Assembly (NCBI RefSeq): GCF_029320955.1
Contig: NZ_CP119757.1
Span: 2,542,001 to 2,606,000 of the forward strand
Origin: Flavobacterium sp. YJ01
GTDB lineage: Bacteria; Bacteroidota; Bacteroidia; Flavobacteriales; Flavobacteriaceae
Direction: 5' to 3'
DNA: 64,000 nucleotides
The position numbers and the translations under genes are program-made. Positions 43,096-52,408 of this stretch are shown in pieces. The notes below the pieces were generated by a model. The model ran no database searches and was not told where the DNA came from. It saw only the letters and a list, made by a program, of their open reading frames with translations. Within the stretch, counting starts at the first letter, position 1, and each line of letters begins with the position of its first letter.

Positions 43096-44616
43096 ATGGA
43101 AAAAAGAAAAATTGAAATAATGGATACGACACTTCGTGATGGTGAACAAACCTCAGGAGTTTCATTTTCTGCTGCAGAAAAACTAACCATTGCGCAATTG
43201 TTGTTGGAGGAACTAAATATTGATAGAATCGAAATCGCTTCGGCGCGTGTAAGCGAAGGAGAATTTAATGCCGTAAAAAGCATCACTTCATGGGCTGAAT
43301 TAAAAGGATACACAAACAGAATCGAAGTTTTAACTTTCGTTGATAGTGGTGTATCAATTGACTGGATGAAAAGATCTGGCGCAAAAGTGCAGAATTTATT
43401 GACCAAAGGCTCAATGAATCACTTAACGCATCAATTAAAAAAAACGCCGGAACAACACTTTTCCGAAATTGCTCAAATTATCGCTTTAGCAAAAGAAAAC
43501 GACATCGAAACGAACGTTTATTTAGAAGACTGGAGCAACGGAATGCGAAATTCTCCAGATTATGTTTTTCAATTTTTGGATTTCTTGTCTACTCAGCCAA
43601 TTAAAAGAATTTTACTTCCAGATACTTTAGGTGTTTTAATTCCGTCTTTGACTTTTGAATTTATTTCTAAAATAAAAGCAAAATATCCTCAGATTCATTT
43701 TGATTTCCATGCTCACAACGATTACGATTTAAGCGTTGCCAACGTTATGGAAGCTATAAAAGCGGGTATTAACGGACTTCACGTGACAGTAAACGGAATG
43801 GGAGAACGCGCTGGAAACGCACCTCTTGAAAGCACTGTTGCCGTAATTAATGATTATCTTCCAGAAGTAAAAATCAACATCAAAGAAACTTCTTTATATT
43901 CTGTAAGTAAGTTAGTTGAAACTTTTACAGGTTATAGAATTCCTGCCAACAAACCAATTGTAGGCGACAATGTTTTTACGCAGACAGCTGGAATTCACGC
44001 TGACGGAGACAATAAAAACAATCTTTATTTTAATGACTTGCTTCCGGAACGTTTCGGAAGAAAAAGAAAATATGCTTTAGGAAAGACTTCCGGAAAAGCC
44101 AATATTGAGAAAAATCTTCAGGAATTAGGTTTACAATTAAATCAGGAAGATTTGAAATTGGTTACCCAAAGAATTATCGAATTGGGCGACAAAAAAGAAA
44201 CTGTTACAAAAGAAGATCTTCCATACATTATTTCAGATGTTTTGGACAGTCATACTTACGAAGAAAAAATTACCATTCAATCGTATATGCTGGTTCATTC
44301 TAAAGGAATGCGTCCATCTACTACTCTATCATTAAATCTTAATGGAGAAATAATCGAAGAAAATGCGCAAGGAGATGGTCAATTTGATGCTTTTATGAAT
44401 GCTTTATCGAAGATTTACAAAAGCAAAAAATTAACGCTTCCAAAATTGATTGATTATGCAGTTAGAATCCCGCCAGGAAGTAGTTCTGATGCGTTGTGTG
44501 AAACCATTATTACTTGGACAAACAACGGAAAAGAATTCAAAACCCGCGGATTAGACTCTGATCAAACTGTTGCAGCGATTATTGCGACACAAAAAATGTT
44601 GAATATAATTACTTAA
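43096..44616 (+). CDS. 2-isopropylmalate synthase-like protein (LeuA2/citramalate-synthase-like)
   Basis: 506 residues. The DRE-TIM barrel starts IMDTTLRDGEQTSGVSFSA, and the metal-binding motif is HFDFHAHNDYDLSVAN. The C-terminal LeuA regulatory (allosteric) domain covers about 370-506. Genomic place between leuCD and leuB supports condensation of acetyl-CoA with 2-oxoisovalerate. However EQTSG replaces the usual EQ(T/S)PG, and HAHND replaces HxHND contexts in canonical LeuA, so the enzyme may instead act on pyruvate (citramalate synthase) or be a divergent LeuA. Function within the DRE-TIM family is secure, exact substrate is not. Confidence 0.85.
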   Translation: MEKRKIEIMDTTLRDGEQTSGVSFSAAEKLTIAQLLLEELNIDRIEIASARVSEGEFNAVKSITSWAELKGYTNRIEVLTFVDSGVSIDWMKRSGAKVQNLLTKGSMNHLTHQLKKTPEQHFSEIAQIIALAKENDIETNVYLEDWSNGMRNSPDYVFQFLDFLSTQPIKRILLPDTLGVLIPSLTFEFISKIKAKYPQIHFDFHAHNDYDLSVANVMEAIKAGINGLHVTVNGMGERAGNAPLESTVAVINDYLPEVKINIKETSLYSVSKLVETFTGYRIPANKPIVGDNVFTQTAGIHADGDNKNNLYFNDLLPERFGRKRKYALGKTSGKANIEKNLQELGLQLNQEDLKLVTQRIIELGDKKETVTKEDLPYIISDVLDSHTYEEKITIQSYMLVHSKGMRPSTTLSLNLNGEIIEENAQGDGQFDAFMNALSKIYKSKKLTLPKLIDYAVRIPPGSSSDALCETIITWTNNGKEFKTRGLDSDQTVAAIIATQKMLNIIT

Positions 44617-44622
44617 TATAAG

Positions 44623-44708
44623 GGACAAAGGTTCAAAGCTGCAAAGGCATAGAGGTTTTTACCTGCTTTTAAAACTTTGAACCTTTGTTCCTCTAAACCT
44701 TTGAACCT
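44623..44708. repeat. Inverted repeat between leuA-like gene and leuB, AAAGGTTCAAAG family
   Basis: GGACAAAGGTTCAAAG (44623-44638) pairs with CTTTGAACCTTTGTTC (44675-44690) with one mismatch; a third copy AACCTTTGAACC-like follows at 44695-44708 and runs up to the leuB start. Confidence 0.6.
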
Positions 44709-44724
44709 TAATAACACATATAGA

Positions 44725-45780
44725 ATGAAATTAAACATAGCCCTTTTAGCCGGAGACGGAATCGGACCAGAAGTAATTGATCAAGCAGTAAAAGTATCAG
44801 ATGCTATTGCACAAAAATTTGGACATGAAATTACGTGGAAACCAGCTTTAACTGGTGCAGCAGCAATTGATGCAGTAGGCGAACCTTATCCAGATGCAAC
44901 ACACGAAGTTTGCAAAAATGCTGATGCCGTTCTTTTTGGCGCAATCGGACACCCTAAATACGATAACGATCCTTCTGCTCCAGTAAGACCAGAACAAGGT
45001 TTGTTAAAAATGCGTAAAGCATTAGGTTTGTTTGCAAACGTAAGACCAACTTTTACATTCCCATCTTTATTAGATAAATCTCCTTTAAAAAGAGAAAGAA
45101 TCGAAGGAACTGATTTAGTTTTCTTAAGAGAATTAACTGGTGGAATTTACTTTGGAGAAAAAGGAAGAAAGGACAACGGAGATACTGCTTTTGACAACTG
45201 TGTTTACACACGTGCAGAAGTACAGCGTTTAGCTAAAAAAGGTTTCGAATTAGCGATGACTCGTTCTAAAAAGTTATGCTGCGTTGACAAAGCAAACGTT
45301 TTGGAGACTTCTCGTTTATGGAGAGAAACAGTTCAGGCAATGGAAAAAGATTATCCAGAGGTTGAAGTTAGCTACGAATTTGTTGACGCTGTAGCAATGC
45401 GTTTGGTTCAATGGCCAAACTCTTATGACGTATTAATCACAGAAAACCTATTTGGAGATATCTTAACAGACGAAGCTTCTGTAATTTCTGGTTCAATGGG
45501 ATTAATGCCTTCTGCATCTATGGGAGCTGAAGTATCTTTATTCGAACCTATTCACGGTTCATATCCACAAGCTACAGGATTAAACATTGCAAACCCAATG
45601 GCTACTGTTTTATCTGCTGCTATGATGTTCGAAAACTTCGGATTGATGGAAGAAGGAAAAGCAATGAGAGATGCTGTAAACAAAGCTTTAGAAGCTGGCG
45701 TAGTTACTGAAGATTTAGCTAACGGAGGCAAAGCATACGGTACTAAAGAAGTTGGTGACTGGTTAGCTGCGAATGTATAA
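44725..45780 (+). CDS. leuB: 3-isopropylmalate dehydrogenase
   Basis: 351 residues from ATG 44725, giving [18 protein letters not shown]; a TTG upstream lies in the repeat. NAD-dependent oxidative decarboxylation of 3-isopropylmalate. Motifs are the substrate loop [21 protein letters not shown], the metal site [19 protein letters not shown] and the NAD-binding [20 protein letters not shown]. Last of the leu genes here. Confidence 0.97.
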   Translation: MKLNIALLAGDGIGPEVIDQAVKVSDAIAQKFGHEITWKPALTGAAAIDAVGEPYPDATHEVCKNADAVLFGAIGHPKYDNDPSAPVRPEQGLLKMRKALGLFANVRPTFTFPSLLDKSPLKRERIEGTDLVFLRELTGGIYFGEKGRKDNGDTAFDNCVYTRAEVQRLAKKGFELAMTRSKKLCCVDKANVLETSRLWRETVQAMEKDYPEVEVSYEFVDAVAMRLVQWPNSYDVLITENLFGDILTDEASVISGSMGLMPSASMGAEVSLFEPIHGSYPQATGLNIANPMATVLSAAMMFENFGLMEEGKAMRDAVNKALEAGVVTEDLANGGKAYGTKEVGDWLAANV

Positions 45781-45793
45781 TTGGTTATTTCAA

Positions 45794-45839
45794 GTTTCAG
45801 GTTTCAGGTTGTTGTAACGTTAAACTTGAAACCTGAAAC
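45794..45839. repeat. Inverted repeat after leuB, GTTTCAGGTTTCA family
   Basis: Arms of 17 nt at 45794-45810 and 45823-45839 pair with one mismatch. Same family as 14599-14657. Confidence 0.6.
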
Positions 45840-45853
45840 AAAAACAACATAAA

Positions 45854-45883
45854 AAAAGGGATCAACTTTCGTTGATCCCTTTT
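45854..45883. terminator. Bidirectional terminator
   Basis: AAAAGGGATCAAC (45854-45866) and GTTGATCCCTTTT (45871-45883) form a perfect 13-bp stem with a TTTC loop between convergent leuB and the RNA-binding gene. Confidence 0.9.
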
Positions 45884-45902
45884 ATATTTTAGAAAAAAAA
45901 TA

Positions 45903-46250
45903 TTAATATCCTCCTCTGTTTCCGCGGTCATTTCCTCCACGGTTGTTTCCATAACCTCCGCGAGAATCTCCTCCACGGTTGTTATTAAAACTTCTTCTTT
46001 CGCCTTCTGGTTTTGGCTCAGATTTATTAACAACGATTGTACGTCCTGATACAACAGCACCGTTTAATTCGTCTATAGCTTTCTGAGCTTCGCTATCATT
46101 TGGCATTTCAACAAAACCAAAGCCTTTACTTCTTCCAGTAAATTTATCAGTAATAATTTTAACAGAGTCAACTGCTCCATAAGCCTCAAAAGACTCTCTT
46201 AAATCTGCTTCCTCAATACTGAATGGAAGGCTTCCAACAAAAATATTCAT
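45903..46250 (-). CDS. RRM-type RNA-binding protein with Gly-rich tail
   Basis: 115 residues. One RNA recognition motif covers about 1-80: RNP2 is MNIFVGSLPF and RNP1 is SKGFGFVEM. The tail is rich in Gly, Arg and Asn (NNRGGDSRGGYGNNRGG). Such small glycine-tailed RRM proteins act as RNA chaperones, often cold-induced, in cyanobacteria and Bacteroidota. Monocistronic. Confidence 0.95.
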   Translation of the reverse strand: MNIFVGSLPFSIEEADLRESFEAYGAVDSVKIITDKFTGRSKGFGFVEMPNDSEAQKAIDELNGAVVSGRTIVVNKSEPKPEGERRSFNNNRGGDSRGGYGNNRGGNDRGNRGGY

Positions 46251-46363
46251 AGATATTTATTTATAATAATAAGCAAATGTACTCTTATTTATATGTAATC
46301 AACCATATTATGATTTTATTTAAGTTTTTATTTTGATTTCGCAGAGAAATAATGGCTTTAGAG

Positions 46364-46858
46364 CTAATTATTAACAGGGACAAAGTTCGCACTTAGTTTT
46401 ACCGGAATTTTATAAAAAACGCCTTCTGAGAAATGCATTGTTTGTTTTTCGGCATTAGAATCTGTATTAACAGCAGTAAATTTGAACGTTCCAGAAATGG
46501 TTTTATCAACAGTATTATATTCGGTAATTACAACCTCGCCGCTGCCTTTTCCTTCTCCTGTAACAAATTCTTCTTCGTGTCCAGAAAGTGTGTTTTTGTA
46601 AATTGCTTTTGAAGTATTGTTTATACCTAAAACATAGATTTTCTCGCTTGGCTCCGGAAACTGGAAACTTATTTTCTCATACCCAAGAGAACCTTCAATA
46701 GTAAAAACTCCATTAGTTTCTGTTTCGGCTTCATAACTACGTCCTCTCCAAAAAACATTATCTTTTAGAGTTTGAAAAGCAGGATTATTAAATTTTATAT
46801 CCTCTGTACAAGATGTGATGAGTAGCAAGAATGATAAAAAGTAAAAGTATTTTTTCAT
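46364..46858 (-). CDS. Lipoprotein, flavobacterial DUF6252-like
   Basis: 164 residues. The signal peptide ends in a lipobox (LLLITSC, Cys about 17). The rest is beta-rich with FRAME-like segments FWRGRSYEAETETNGVF, GSLGYEKISFQFPEP and GTFKFTAVNT, similar to lipoproteins named DUF6252 as far as I recall. No enzymatic motif is seen. Monocistronic. Confidence 0.65.
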   Translation of the reverse strand: MKKYFYFLSFLLLITSCTEDIKFNNPAFQTLKDNVFWRGRSYEAETETNGVFTIEGSLGYEKISFQFPEPSEKIYVLGINNTSKAIYKNTLSGHEEEFVTGEGKGSGEVVITEYNTVDKTISGTFKFTAVNTDSNAEKQTMHFSEGVFYKIPVKLSANFVPVNN

Positions 46859-47001
46859 ATTTAAAAATGAATTTTACACAAAAGTACCGTTTTACAGCTA
46901 ATTAACGTTTCAAAATTAACCCAAAATAGGGTAAAAAATGACAAAAATTCACCTTAATTGCATTTAATACGTTTTGAAACACATTATTCATAAAAAAATT
47001 A

Positions 47002-47009
47002 TATCTTTG
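47002..47009 (+). promoter_or_regulatory. TAnnTTTG promoter element for rpsP
   Basis: TATCTTTG is 50 nt upstream of ATG 47059, with a leader of about 43 nt. A TTG 26 nt upstream (46974-46976) is a little too distant for an ideal -33 element. Confidence 0.5.
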
Positions 47010-47058
47010 CGCCCTTAATTAACAGAGGTCGAGTACCTCAAAATTTAATCATAAGATT

Positions 47059-47619
47059 ATGTCAGTAAAAATTAGATTACAAAGACACGGTAAAAAAGGA
47101 AAACCTTTTTACTGGGTAGTAGCTGCAGATGCACGCTCAAAAAGAGATGGTAGATACTTAGAGAAAATCGGTACTTACAATCCAAACACAAACCCAGCAA
47201 CTGTTGAGTTAAACCTTGACAGCGCAGTTAAATGGTTACACGATGGTGCACAACCAACTGATACTGCAAGAGCTATCCTTTCTTACAAAGGTGCTTTATT
47301 GAAACACCACCTTGATGGAGGAGTTCGTAAAGGAGCTTTAACTCAAGAACAAGCTGATGCTAAATTAACTGCATGGTTAGAAGCTAAAGCTGGAAAAGTT
47401 GATGCTAAAAAAGATGGTTTATCTAAAGCAAAAGCTGACGCTAAAGCTACTGCATTAAAAGCAGAGAAAGAAGTTAACGCTAAACGTGTTGCTGATGCTG
47501 CTGCTGCACAAGCTGAAGCTGCTGCCGCTGCACAAGCTGAAGAGGCTACAGAAGAAGTTGCTGAAGCAACTGAAGAAGCACCTGCTGCTGAAGAGAATAA
47601 CGAAACAACTGAAGCATAA
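47059..47619 (+). CDS. rpsP: 30S ribosomal protein S16 with long C-terminal extension
   Basis: 186 residues. The S16 core (about 1-85) is clear: [29 protein letters not shown] split over the usual strands, then [13 protein letters not shown]. About 100 further residues, absent from the 80-90-residue E. coli protein, are Ala/Lys/Glu-rich and helical, ending in an acidic stretch. This extension is typical of Bacteroidota. Followed by rimM 15 nt later. Confidence 0.97.
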   Translation: MSVKIRLQRHGKKGKPFYWVVAADARSKRDGRYLEKIGTYNPNTNPATVELNLDSAVKWLHDGAQPTDTARAILSYKGALLKHHLDGGVRKGALTQEQADAKLTAWLEAKAGKVDAKKDGLSKAKADAKATALKAEKEVNAKRVADAAAAQAEAAAAAQAEEATEEVAEATEEAPAAEENNETTEA

Positions 47620-47634
47620 TTTTACTTAGCGATA

Positions 47635-48159
47635 ATGCGTAAAGAAGAATGTTTTTATTTAGGTAAAATCGCTAAAAAATTTAGTTTCAAAGGTGAAGTT
47701 CTGATCTATTTAGACACAGACGAACCTGAGTTATACGAAAACTTGGAATCAGTGTTTGTTGAACACAACAAACACTTGGTTCCTTTTTTTATTGAATCAA
47801 GTTCAATGCATAAAAACGACTTTTTGAGAGTTCGTTTTGAAGATGTAAATACAGAAGAAGATGCCGATGCAATTGTCGGAAATGGCATTTATCTTCCGCT
47901 AACAATGTTGCCAAAACTTTCAGGTAACAAATTTTATTTCCACGAAGTTATTGGTTTTGAAATCGAAGATAAACGTTTAGGTGTTTTCGGTAAAATAACT
48001 TCTATTAACGATTCTACTGCTCAACCTCTTTTTGAAGTTTTAAATGGCGAAGTAGAAATCTTAGTTCCGATGATTGACAATTTCCTTGTAAAAATCGATC
48101 GTGAAAACAAAAAGGTAATTATGGATCTTCCAGAAGGTCTTGTAGAAATGTACCTTTAA
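47635..48159 (+). CDS. rimM: Ribosome maturation factor RimM
   Basis: 174 residues with the RimM N-terminal barrel (FYLGKIAKKFSFKGEVLIYLD) and a PRC-barrel C-terminal half (FYFHEVIGFEIEDKRLGVFG, PLFEV, ILVPMIDNFLVKID). It helps assemble the 30S head domain through S19. Genomic link to rpsP is conserved in bacteria. Confidence 0.95.
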   Translation: MRKEECFYLGKIAKKFSFKGEVLIYLDTDEPELYENLESVFVEHNKHLVPFFIESSSMHKNDFLRVRFEDVNTEEDADAIVGNGIYLPLTMLPKLSGNKFYFHEVIGFEIEDKRLGVFGKITSINDSTAQPLFEVLNGEVEILVPMIDNFLVKIDRENKKVIMDLPEGLVEMYL

Positions 48160-48240
48160 AAGAATATTCAGTTTACAGTTTTTAGTGTTCAGTTTTTTTA
48201 TCTGAAATCAAAAAACGTTAATCTTCAAGCAAAAATTAAG

Positions 48241-48948
48241 ATGTTTCAATTCAAGCAATTTAGTGTCAAACAAGACAAAACTGCAATGAAAGTTGGCACT
48301 GATGGTGTTTTATTGGGTTCTTGGGCTCCAATTAATCATAATCCTTTTAGTATTCTGGATATTGGTGCAGGAACTGGAATTATCGCTTTAATGCTTGCGC
48401 AAAGAAGTAACGCAGAACAAATTGACGCTCTAGAAATTGATGAAGAGGCGCACGAACAAGCTGTAGAAAATTTTGAAGCTTCTCCTTGGGGAGACCGATT
48501 ATTTTGTTTTCATGCTGGTTTAGATGAATTTATTGAAGAACCGGAAGATGAATACGATTTAATCGTTTCGAATCCGCCTTTTTACGCCGAAGATTATAAA
48601 ACCGAAAACGAACAACGTGATCTGGCAAGATTTCAGGACGCAATGCCTTTTGAAGAAATTGTGGAAGCTGCAGATTTATTACTTTCAGAAAATGGAATTT
48701 TAGCCGTTATTATTCCTTTCAAAGAAGAAGAAAAATTCACTGCTTTGGCAAAAGAATTCGAACTTTATCCAATAAAAATTACACGCGTAAAAGGAACTCC
48801 AAAAACTGAAATTAAACGTAGTTTATTGGCTTTTAGCCGAAATGAAGTTTCTAAAATCGAAATCGATGAATTAATTATCGAAATTGACAGACACGTTTAT
48901 ACTCCAGAATATATCGAGTTGACTAAAGATTTTTATTTAAAGATGTAA
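48241..48948 (+). CDS. trmN6: tRNA1(Val) (adenine(37)-N6)-methyltransferase
   Basis: 235 residues, YfiC/TrmN6 type. The start FQFKQFSVKQDKTAMKVGTD is the family signature. The SAM-binding motif is ILDIGAGTGIIALMLAQ and the catalytic motif IVSNPPFYAEDY. It methylates adenine 37 next to the anticodon of tRNA-Val. It follows rimM on the same strand after 81 nt and may be co-transcribed. Confidence 0.93.
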   Translation: MFQFKQFSVKQDKTAMKVGTDGVLLGSWAPINHNPFSILDIGAGTGIIALMLAQRSNAEQIDALEIDEEAHEQAVENFEASPWGDRLFCFHAGLDEFIEEPEDEYDLIVSNPPFYAEDYKTENEQRDLARFQDAMPFEEIVEAADLLLSENGILAVIIPFKEEEKFTALAKEFELYPIKITRVKGTPKTEIKRSLLAFSRNEVSKIEIDELIIEIDRHVYTPEYIELTKDFYLKM

Positions 48949-48994
48949 AAACATCTTTGTCAAAGTTTAAAGCTTTGACAAAGAATTGTATGTT

Positions 48995-50650
48995 CTATTT
49001 TCCGTTTTTAGCAAAAAGAATCGCTCTTTCCAGAATTTCGTCTCTTCCTTGTTGAATACCTAAAATAGTCGGTTTTACTTCAATATCTGGAACAATTCCG
49101 ATTCGCTGTGTTTCTTTTTTGTTTGGATAAAAAACGCCTATTCCGCTAAATGCAGTGTAAAATCCTTTTATTACCTGAAAACTACAAACATTTCCATCTG
49201 CGCCAGCAGTCTGACTTCCTATTATTGTAACATCTGGTGCCGTTTTCATGCTCATTGCTGTAAACTCTGCATGGCTTTGTGTATTTTCATCTACCAAAAC
49301 AATAACTTTCCCTTTATAATGATTTGGATTTTCACTTCCAATATCAAAATTTTTACTCCAATAAAATTTTCCTGGATAAGTGATATCTGGATAAGTAAAT
49401 CTTGCAAAATCTTTTGATTGAGAATTGATCCACTCGGCGATTGCAGACATCACACCATTAGGATAGCAGCGATTATCAAAAATTATAGCTTTTGTATCAT
49501 TTAAGTTTTTGATCAAAGCAGGAATATCATCATACATAAGCGAAGTAAAATTTACATAACCTATATTGTCTTCCAAAACTTTCCATTTTTCTTTCTTTTC
49601 AGGTTTTACCTTCATATCCAAATAAATATAACGGTTTATGGATTTAACAGCAGTCTTCTCACCTCTTGTATATTCAATTTCTACATTTTTCGAACTTCCA
49701 TTAAAAACAGCCGTATTCGAATTTCTTAAAACTGTTGGAATATTAGAACCTTCTATATAATTTATTTTTTCTTTTAAAATTTCATTAACGGTTTTACCAT
49801 CAACTTTCGTTATAACATCGCCAATCTTAATATCGCTTAATTTTGCAAGAGAATCATTTTTTAAGCTTATAACAATAGCTTTATCATCAATAATTTTCGT
49901 TTCAAAAGGGACGAATTTATTTCCAAAAAAATCTAAATACAGAACTTTTGTTCCAAAAAAACCATGCGAATCATCCAGTTTTACAATCAACTCTTTCATT
50001 GCCAAATGGAAATCAACTTCTGCTTTAGGATTAATAAATTTGGGAAGCATTTCATTTAAAGAGTTATCCCAATGTTGATCCATTTGATATTTATAAGGAA
50101 AGAAATATTCTACATAATTCCAATATCTAAACAAAGTTAAAATTCTCAGGTTTTTATTAGTCCACACAAAATCCTGATAAACTATTTCGTTCGTAATTTC
50201 TTCAAAAACTCCCTTTTCATCATCTTCTGTAAATTGGATATAAAATTGTTTATTCTGAATCCTATTTTCTTCGATAAATTTTAATTTTTTCGAAAGTGCT
50301 TTAGAAAACAATTCTTTATTAGAAATCCATGATAAATCGAAGTTTTTATTAAAATAGTCCTTCTTTTTTTCAGACGCAACCGTTTTATAAGGCTTTATTT
50401 CTCCCAAAGAAGCAATCCACTTTTCTATAACAGAAGAAAATTCTTCAGCACTTTGAGCTTTCTCAATCTGAGGTAAAATCAAAAATAATTGTTCATCCCA
50501 ATTTTTACTTCCATCGGCAACATTTGGATGATAATATTTTAAAAATCCCCAAATTTTGCAAGTTGCAGCAAGTTTTTGAGTTTCGGAAATCGGTTTTGAA
50601 AATGAATTTTGAAATAATAACAGAAGGAGAATTAAAAGATATTTTTTCAT
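48995..50650 (-). CDS. S41 family peptidase (second of a tandem pair)
   Basis: 551 residues with a signal peptide. An N-terminal region typical of flavobacterial S41 enzymes (CKIWGFLKYYHPN) precedes a PDZ-like domain (IKIGDVITKVDGKTV) and the C-terminal protease domain. The nucleophile Ser is in DENTQSHAEFTAMS and GSQTAGADG forms the conserved oxyanion region. It is very similar to the preceding gene, ending with the same GIQQGRDE-LERAILFAKNGK. Both lie downstream of the peptide exporter genes on the same strand; a role in peptide processing or degradation is only a suggestion. Confidence 0.9.
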   Translation of the reverse strand: MKKYLLILLLLLFQNSFSKPISETQKLAATCKIWGFLKYYHPNVADGSKNWDEQLFLILPQIEKAQSAEEFSSVIEKWIASLGEIKPYKTVASEKKKDYFNKNFDLSWISNKELFSKALSKKLKFIEENRIQNKQFYIQFTEDDEKGVFEEITNEIVYQDFVWTNKNLRILTLFRYWNYVEYFFPYKYQMDQHWDNSLNEMLPKFINPKAEVDFHLAMKELIVKLDDSHGFFGTKVLYLDFFGNKFVPFETKIIDDKAIVISLKNDSLAKLSDIKIGDVITKVDGKTVNEILKEKINYIEGSNIPTVLRNSNTAVFNGSSKNVEIEYTRGEKTAVKSINRYIYLDMKVKPEKKEKWKVLEDNIGYVNFTSLMYDDIPALIKNLNDTKAIIFDNRCYPNGVMSAIAEWINSQSKDFARFTYPDITYPGKFYWSKNFDIGSENPNHYKGKVIVLVDENTQSHAEFTAMSMKTAPDVTIIGSQTAGADGNVCSFQVIKGFYTAFSGIGVFYPNKKETQRIGIVPDIEVKPTILGIQQGRDEILERAILFAKNGK

Positions 50651-50716
50651 TAAAAACCAGAATTAAGTGAGTTGATTGTCTAAATTAATTATCGAGAATG
50701 AAAAACGTTTTTTATA

Positions 50717-52366
50717 TTATTTCCCATTTTTAGCAAAAAGAATCGCTCTTTCCAGAACTTCGTCTCTTCCTTGTTGAATACCTAAAATAGTCGGTTTCAC
50801 TTCAATATCTGGAACAATCCCTATACGTTGGGTTTCTTTTTTATCTGGATAAAAAACACCGTAACAAGTAAACGAAGTATAAAATCCTTTAATAAGTGGA
50901 AATCCATAATTTGCTCCGTCTGCTCCGCCAGTTTGGGAACCTATTATCTTAACTTTAGGAACTGTTTTCAAACTCATTGCATTAAATTCTGCATGACTAA
51001 CAGCTTTTTCATCAATTAAAACAATTACTTGACCTTTGTAATTATCAGGATTGGTTTTACCACATTTTTCAATTCTTTCTCTCCAAACATAACGCCCAGG
51101 ATAACTAACATCAGGATCAAGAAATCTAGCAAACTCTTTTTCTTCAGCATTAAGCCAGTTTGAAACAGCATACAATACATCTTGCGGACGCTCTCGATTG
51201 TCAAAAACAATAGCATTTGTATCATTTAGCGCAGTTATTAAAGCTGGAATATCACTCTCTTCTAATTCACCATAATTGACATAACCAATATTTCCTTCTA
51301 AAATTTTCCATTTTCCTTTTTCTGGAAACTGAATTTTTAAATCTTGGTATTTATAACGATTTATAGATTTTACAGCCGTTTTTCCGTCTCTAATAAATTC
51401 AATTTCTACTGATGGCGATGCTCCATTAAAAATTGTCCAATATATATTTTTTAATACAGACGGTTCATTCGAACCTTCAACATATTTTCGGTTTTCTTTT
51501 ATAAGTTCACCAATATTTTTTCCGTTAACTTTTGTAATTACGTCACCAATTTTTAAATCATTTACTTTTGCCAATGAATCATTTTTCAAACTAAACACAA
51601 TTGCTTTTTCATCTATAATTTTGACATCCGCTGGAATAAATTTATCTCCAAAATATTCAAATAATTGTGGCATCTGAGTAGAGGCGTGCGTATCGTTTAA
51701 TTTTATAGAAATCTCACACATTGCCAAACCAAAATCTTTATCCGATTCTGGAGCATAAAATCTTGGAAGCATTTCAATCAATACTTTATCCCAATTTTCA
51801 TCCATTTGATATTTATATGGAAAAAAATACTCGATGTAGTTCCAATATCTAAATAATGAAAGAAGACGCATATTTTTATCTGTCCATTTAAAATCTGTAT
51901 ATTTTACCTCATTATTAAACTGCAAAGGCATCTTACCTGTATTAAATGCAAAATCAACATAAAATTGCTTTCCTTGAAGTCTATTTTCTTCAATGAATTT
52001 TAATTTTTTCGAAAGAGATTTCGAGAACAATTCCTTTTTATTGAACCATGACAAATCGAAGTTTTTATCAAAATATTCTTTTTTTGACACTTTATTTGTT
52101 TTTAGTTTTTTAACTTCTCCTAAAGAATCTATCCAATTTTCTATTACTAAAGAAAATGCTTCAGAAGTTTGAGCTTCTTCAACTTTTGGCAGAATTTGAA
52201 AGAGTTGTTCATCCCAATTTTTACTTCCATCTGTCACATTAGGATGATAATATTTTAAAAATCCCCAAACTTTACAAGTTGCAGCAAGTTTTTGGGTTTC
52301 GGTTATTGGTTTTGAAAATGAATTTTGAAAAAATAAAAGAATCGAAACTAGTAGAAGTTTTTTCAT
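50717..52366 (-). CDS. S41 family peptidase (first of a tandem pair)
   Basis: 549 residues with a signal peptide (KLLLVSILLFFQNSFSKP). Domain order equals its paralogue: CKVWGFLKYYHPN, PDZ-like LKIGDVITKVNGKNIGEL, protease with Ser in DEKAVSHAEFNAMS and GSQTGGADG. It begins 42 nt after hlyD, close enough for co-transcription. Both copies keep the catalytic motifs, so neither looks decayed. Confidence 0.9.
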   Translation of the reverse strand: MKKLLLVSILLFFQNSFSKPITETQKLAATCKVWGFLKYYHPNVTDGSKNWDEQLFQILPKVEEAQTSEAFSLVIENWIDSLGEVKKLKTNKVSKKEYFDKNFDLSWFNKKELFSKSLSKKLKFIEENRLQGKQFYVDFAFNTGKMPLQFNNEVKYTDFKWTDKNMRLLSLFRYWNYIEYFFPYKYQMDENWDKVLIEMLPRFYAPESDKDFGLAMCEISIKLNDTHASTQMPQLFEYFGDKFIPADVKIIDEKAIVFSLKNDSLAKVNDLKIGDVITKVNGKNIGELIKENRKYVEGSNEPSVLKNIYWTIFNGASPSVEIEFIRDGKTAVKSINRYKYQDLKIQFPEKGKWKILEGNIGYVNYGELEESDIPALITALNDTNAIVFDNRERPQDVLYAVSNWLNAEEKEFARFLDPDVSYPGRYVWRERIEKCGKTNPDNYKGQVIVLIDEKAVSHAEFNAMSLKTVPKVKIIGSQTGGADGANYGFPLIKGFYTSFTCYGVFYPDKKETQRIGIVPDIEVKPTILGIQQGRDEVLERAILFAKNGK

Positions 52367-52408
52367 TTAATAAAAATTGGTTTTAGTTAGTAATAGTTTT
52401 GGGTAATT

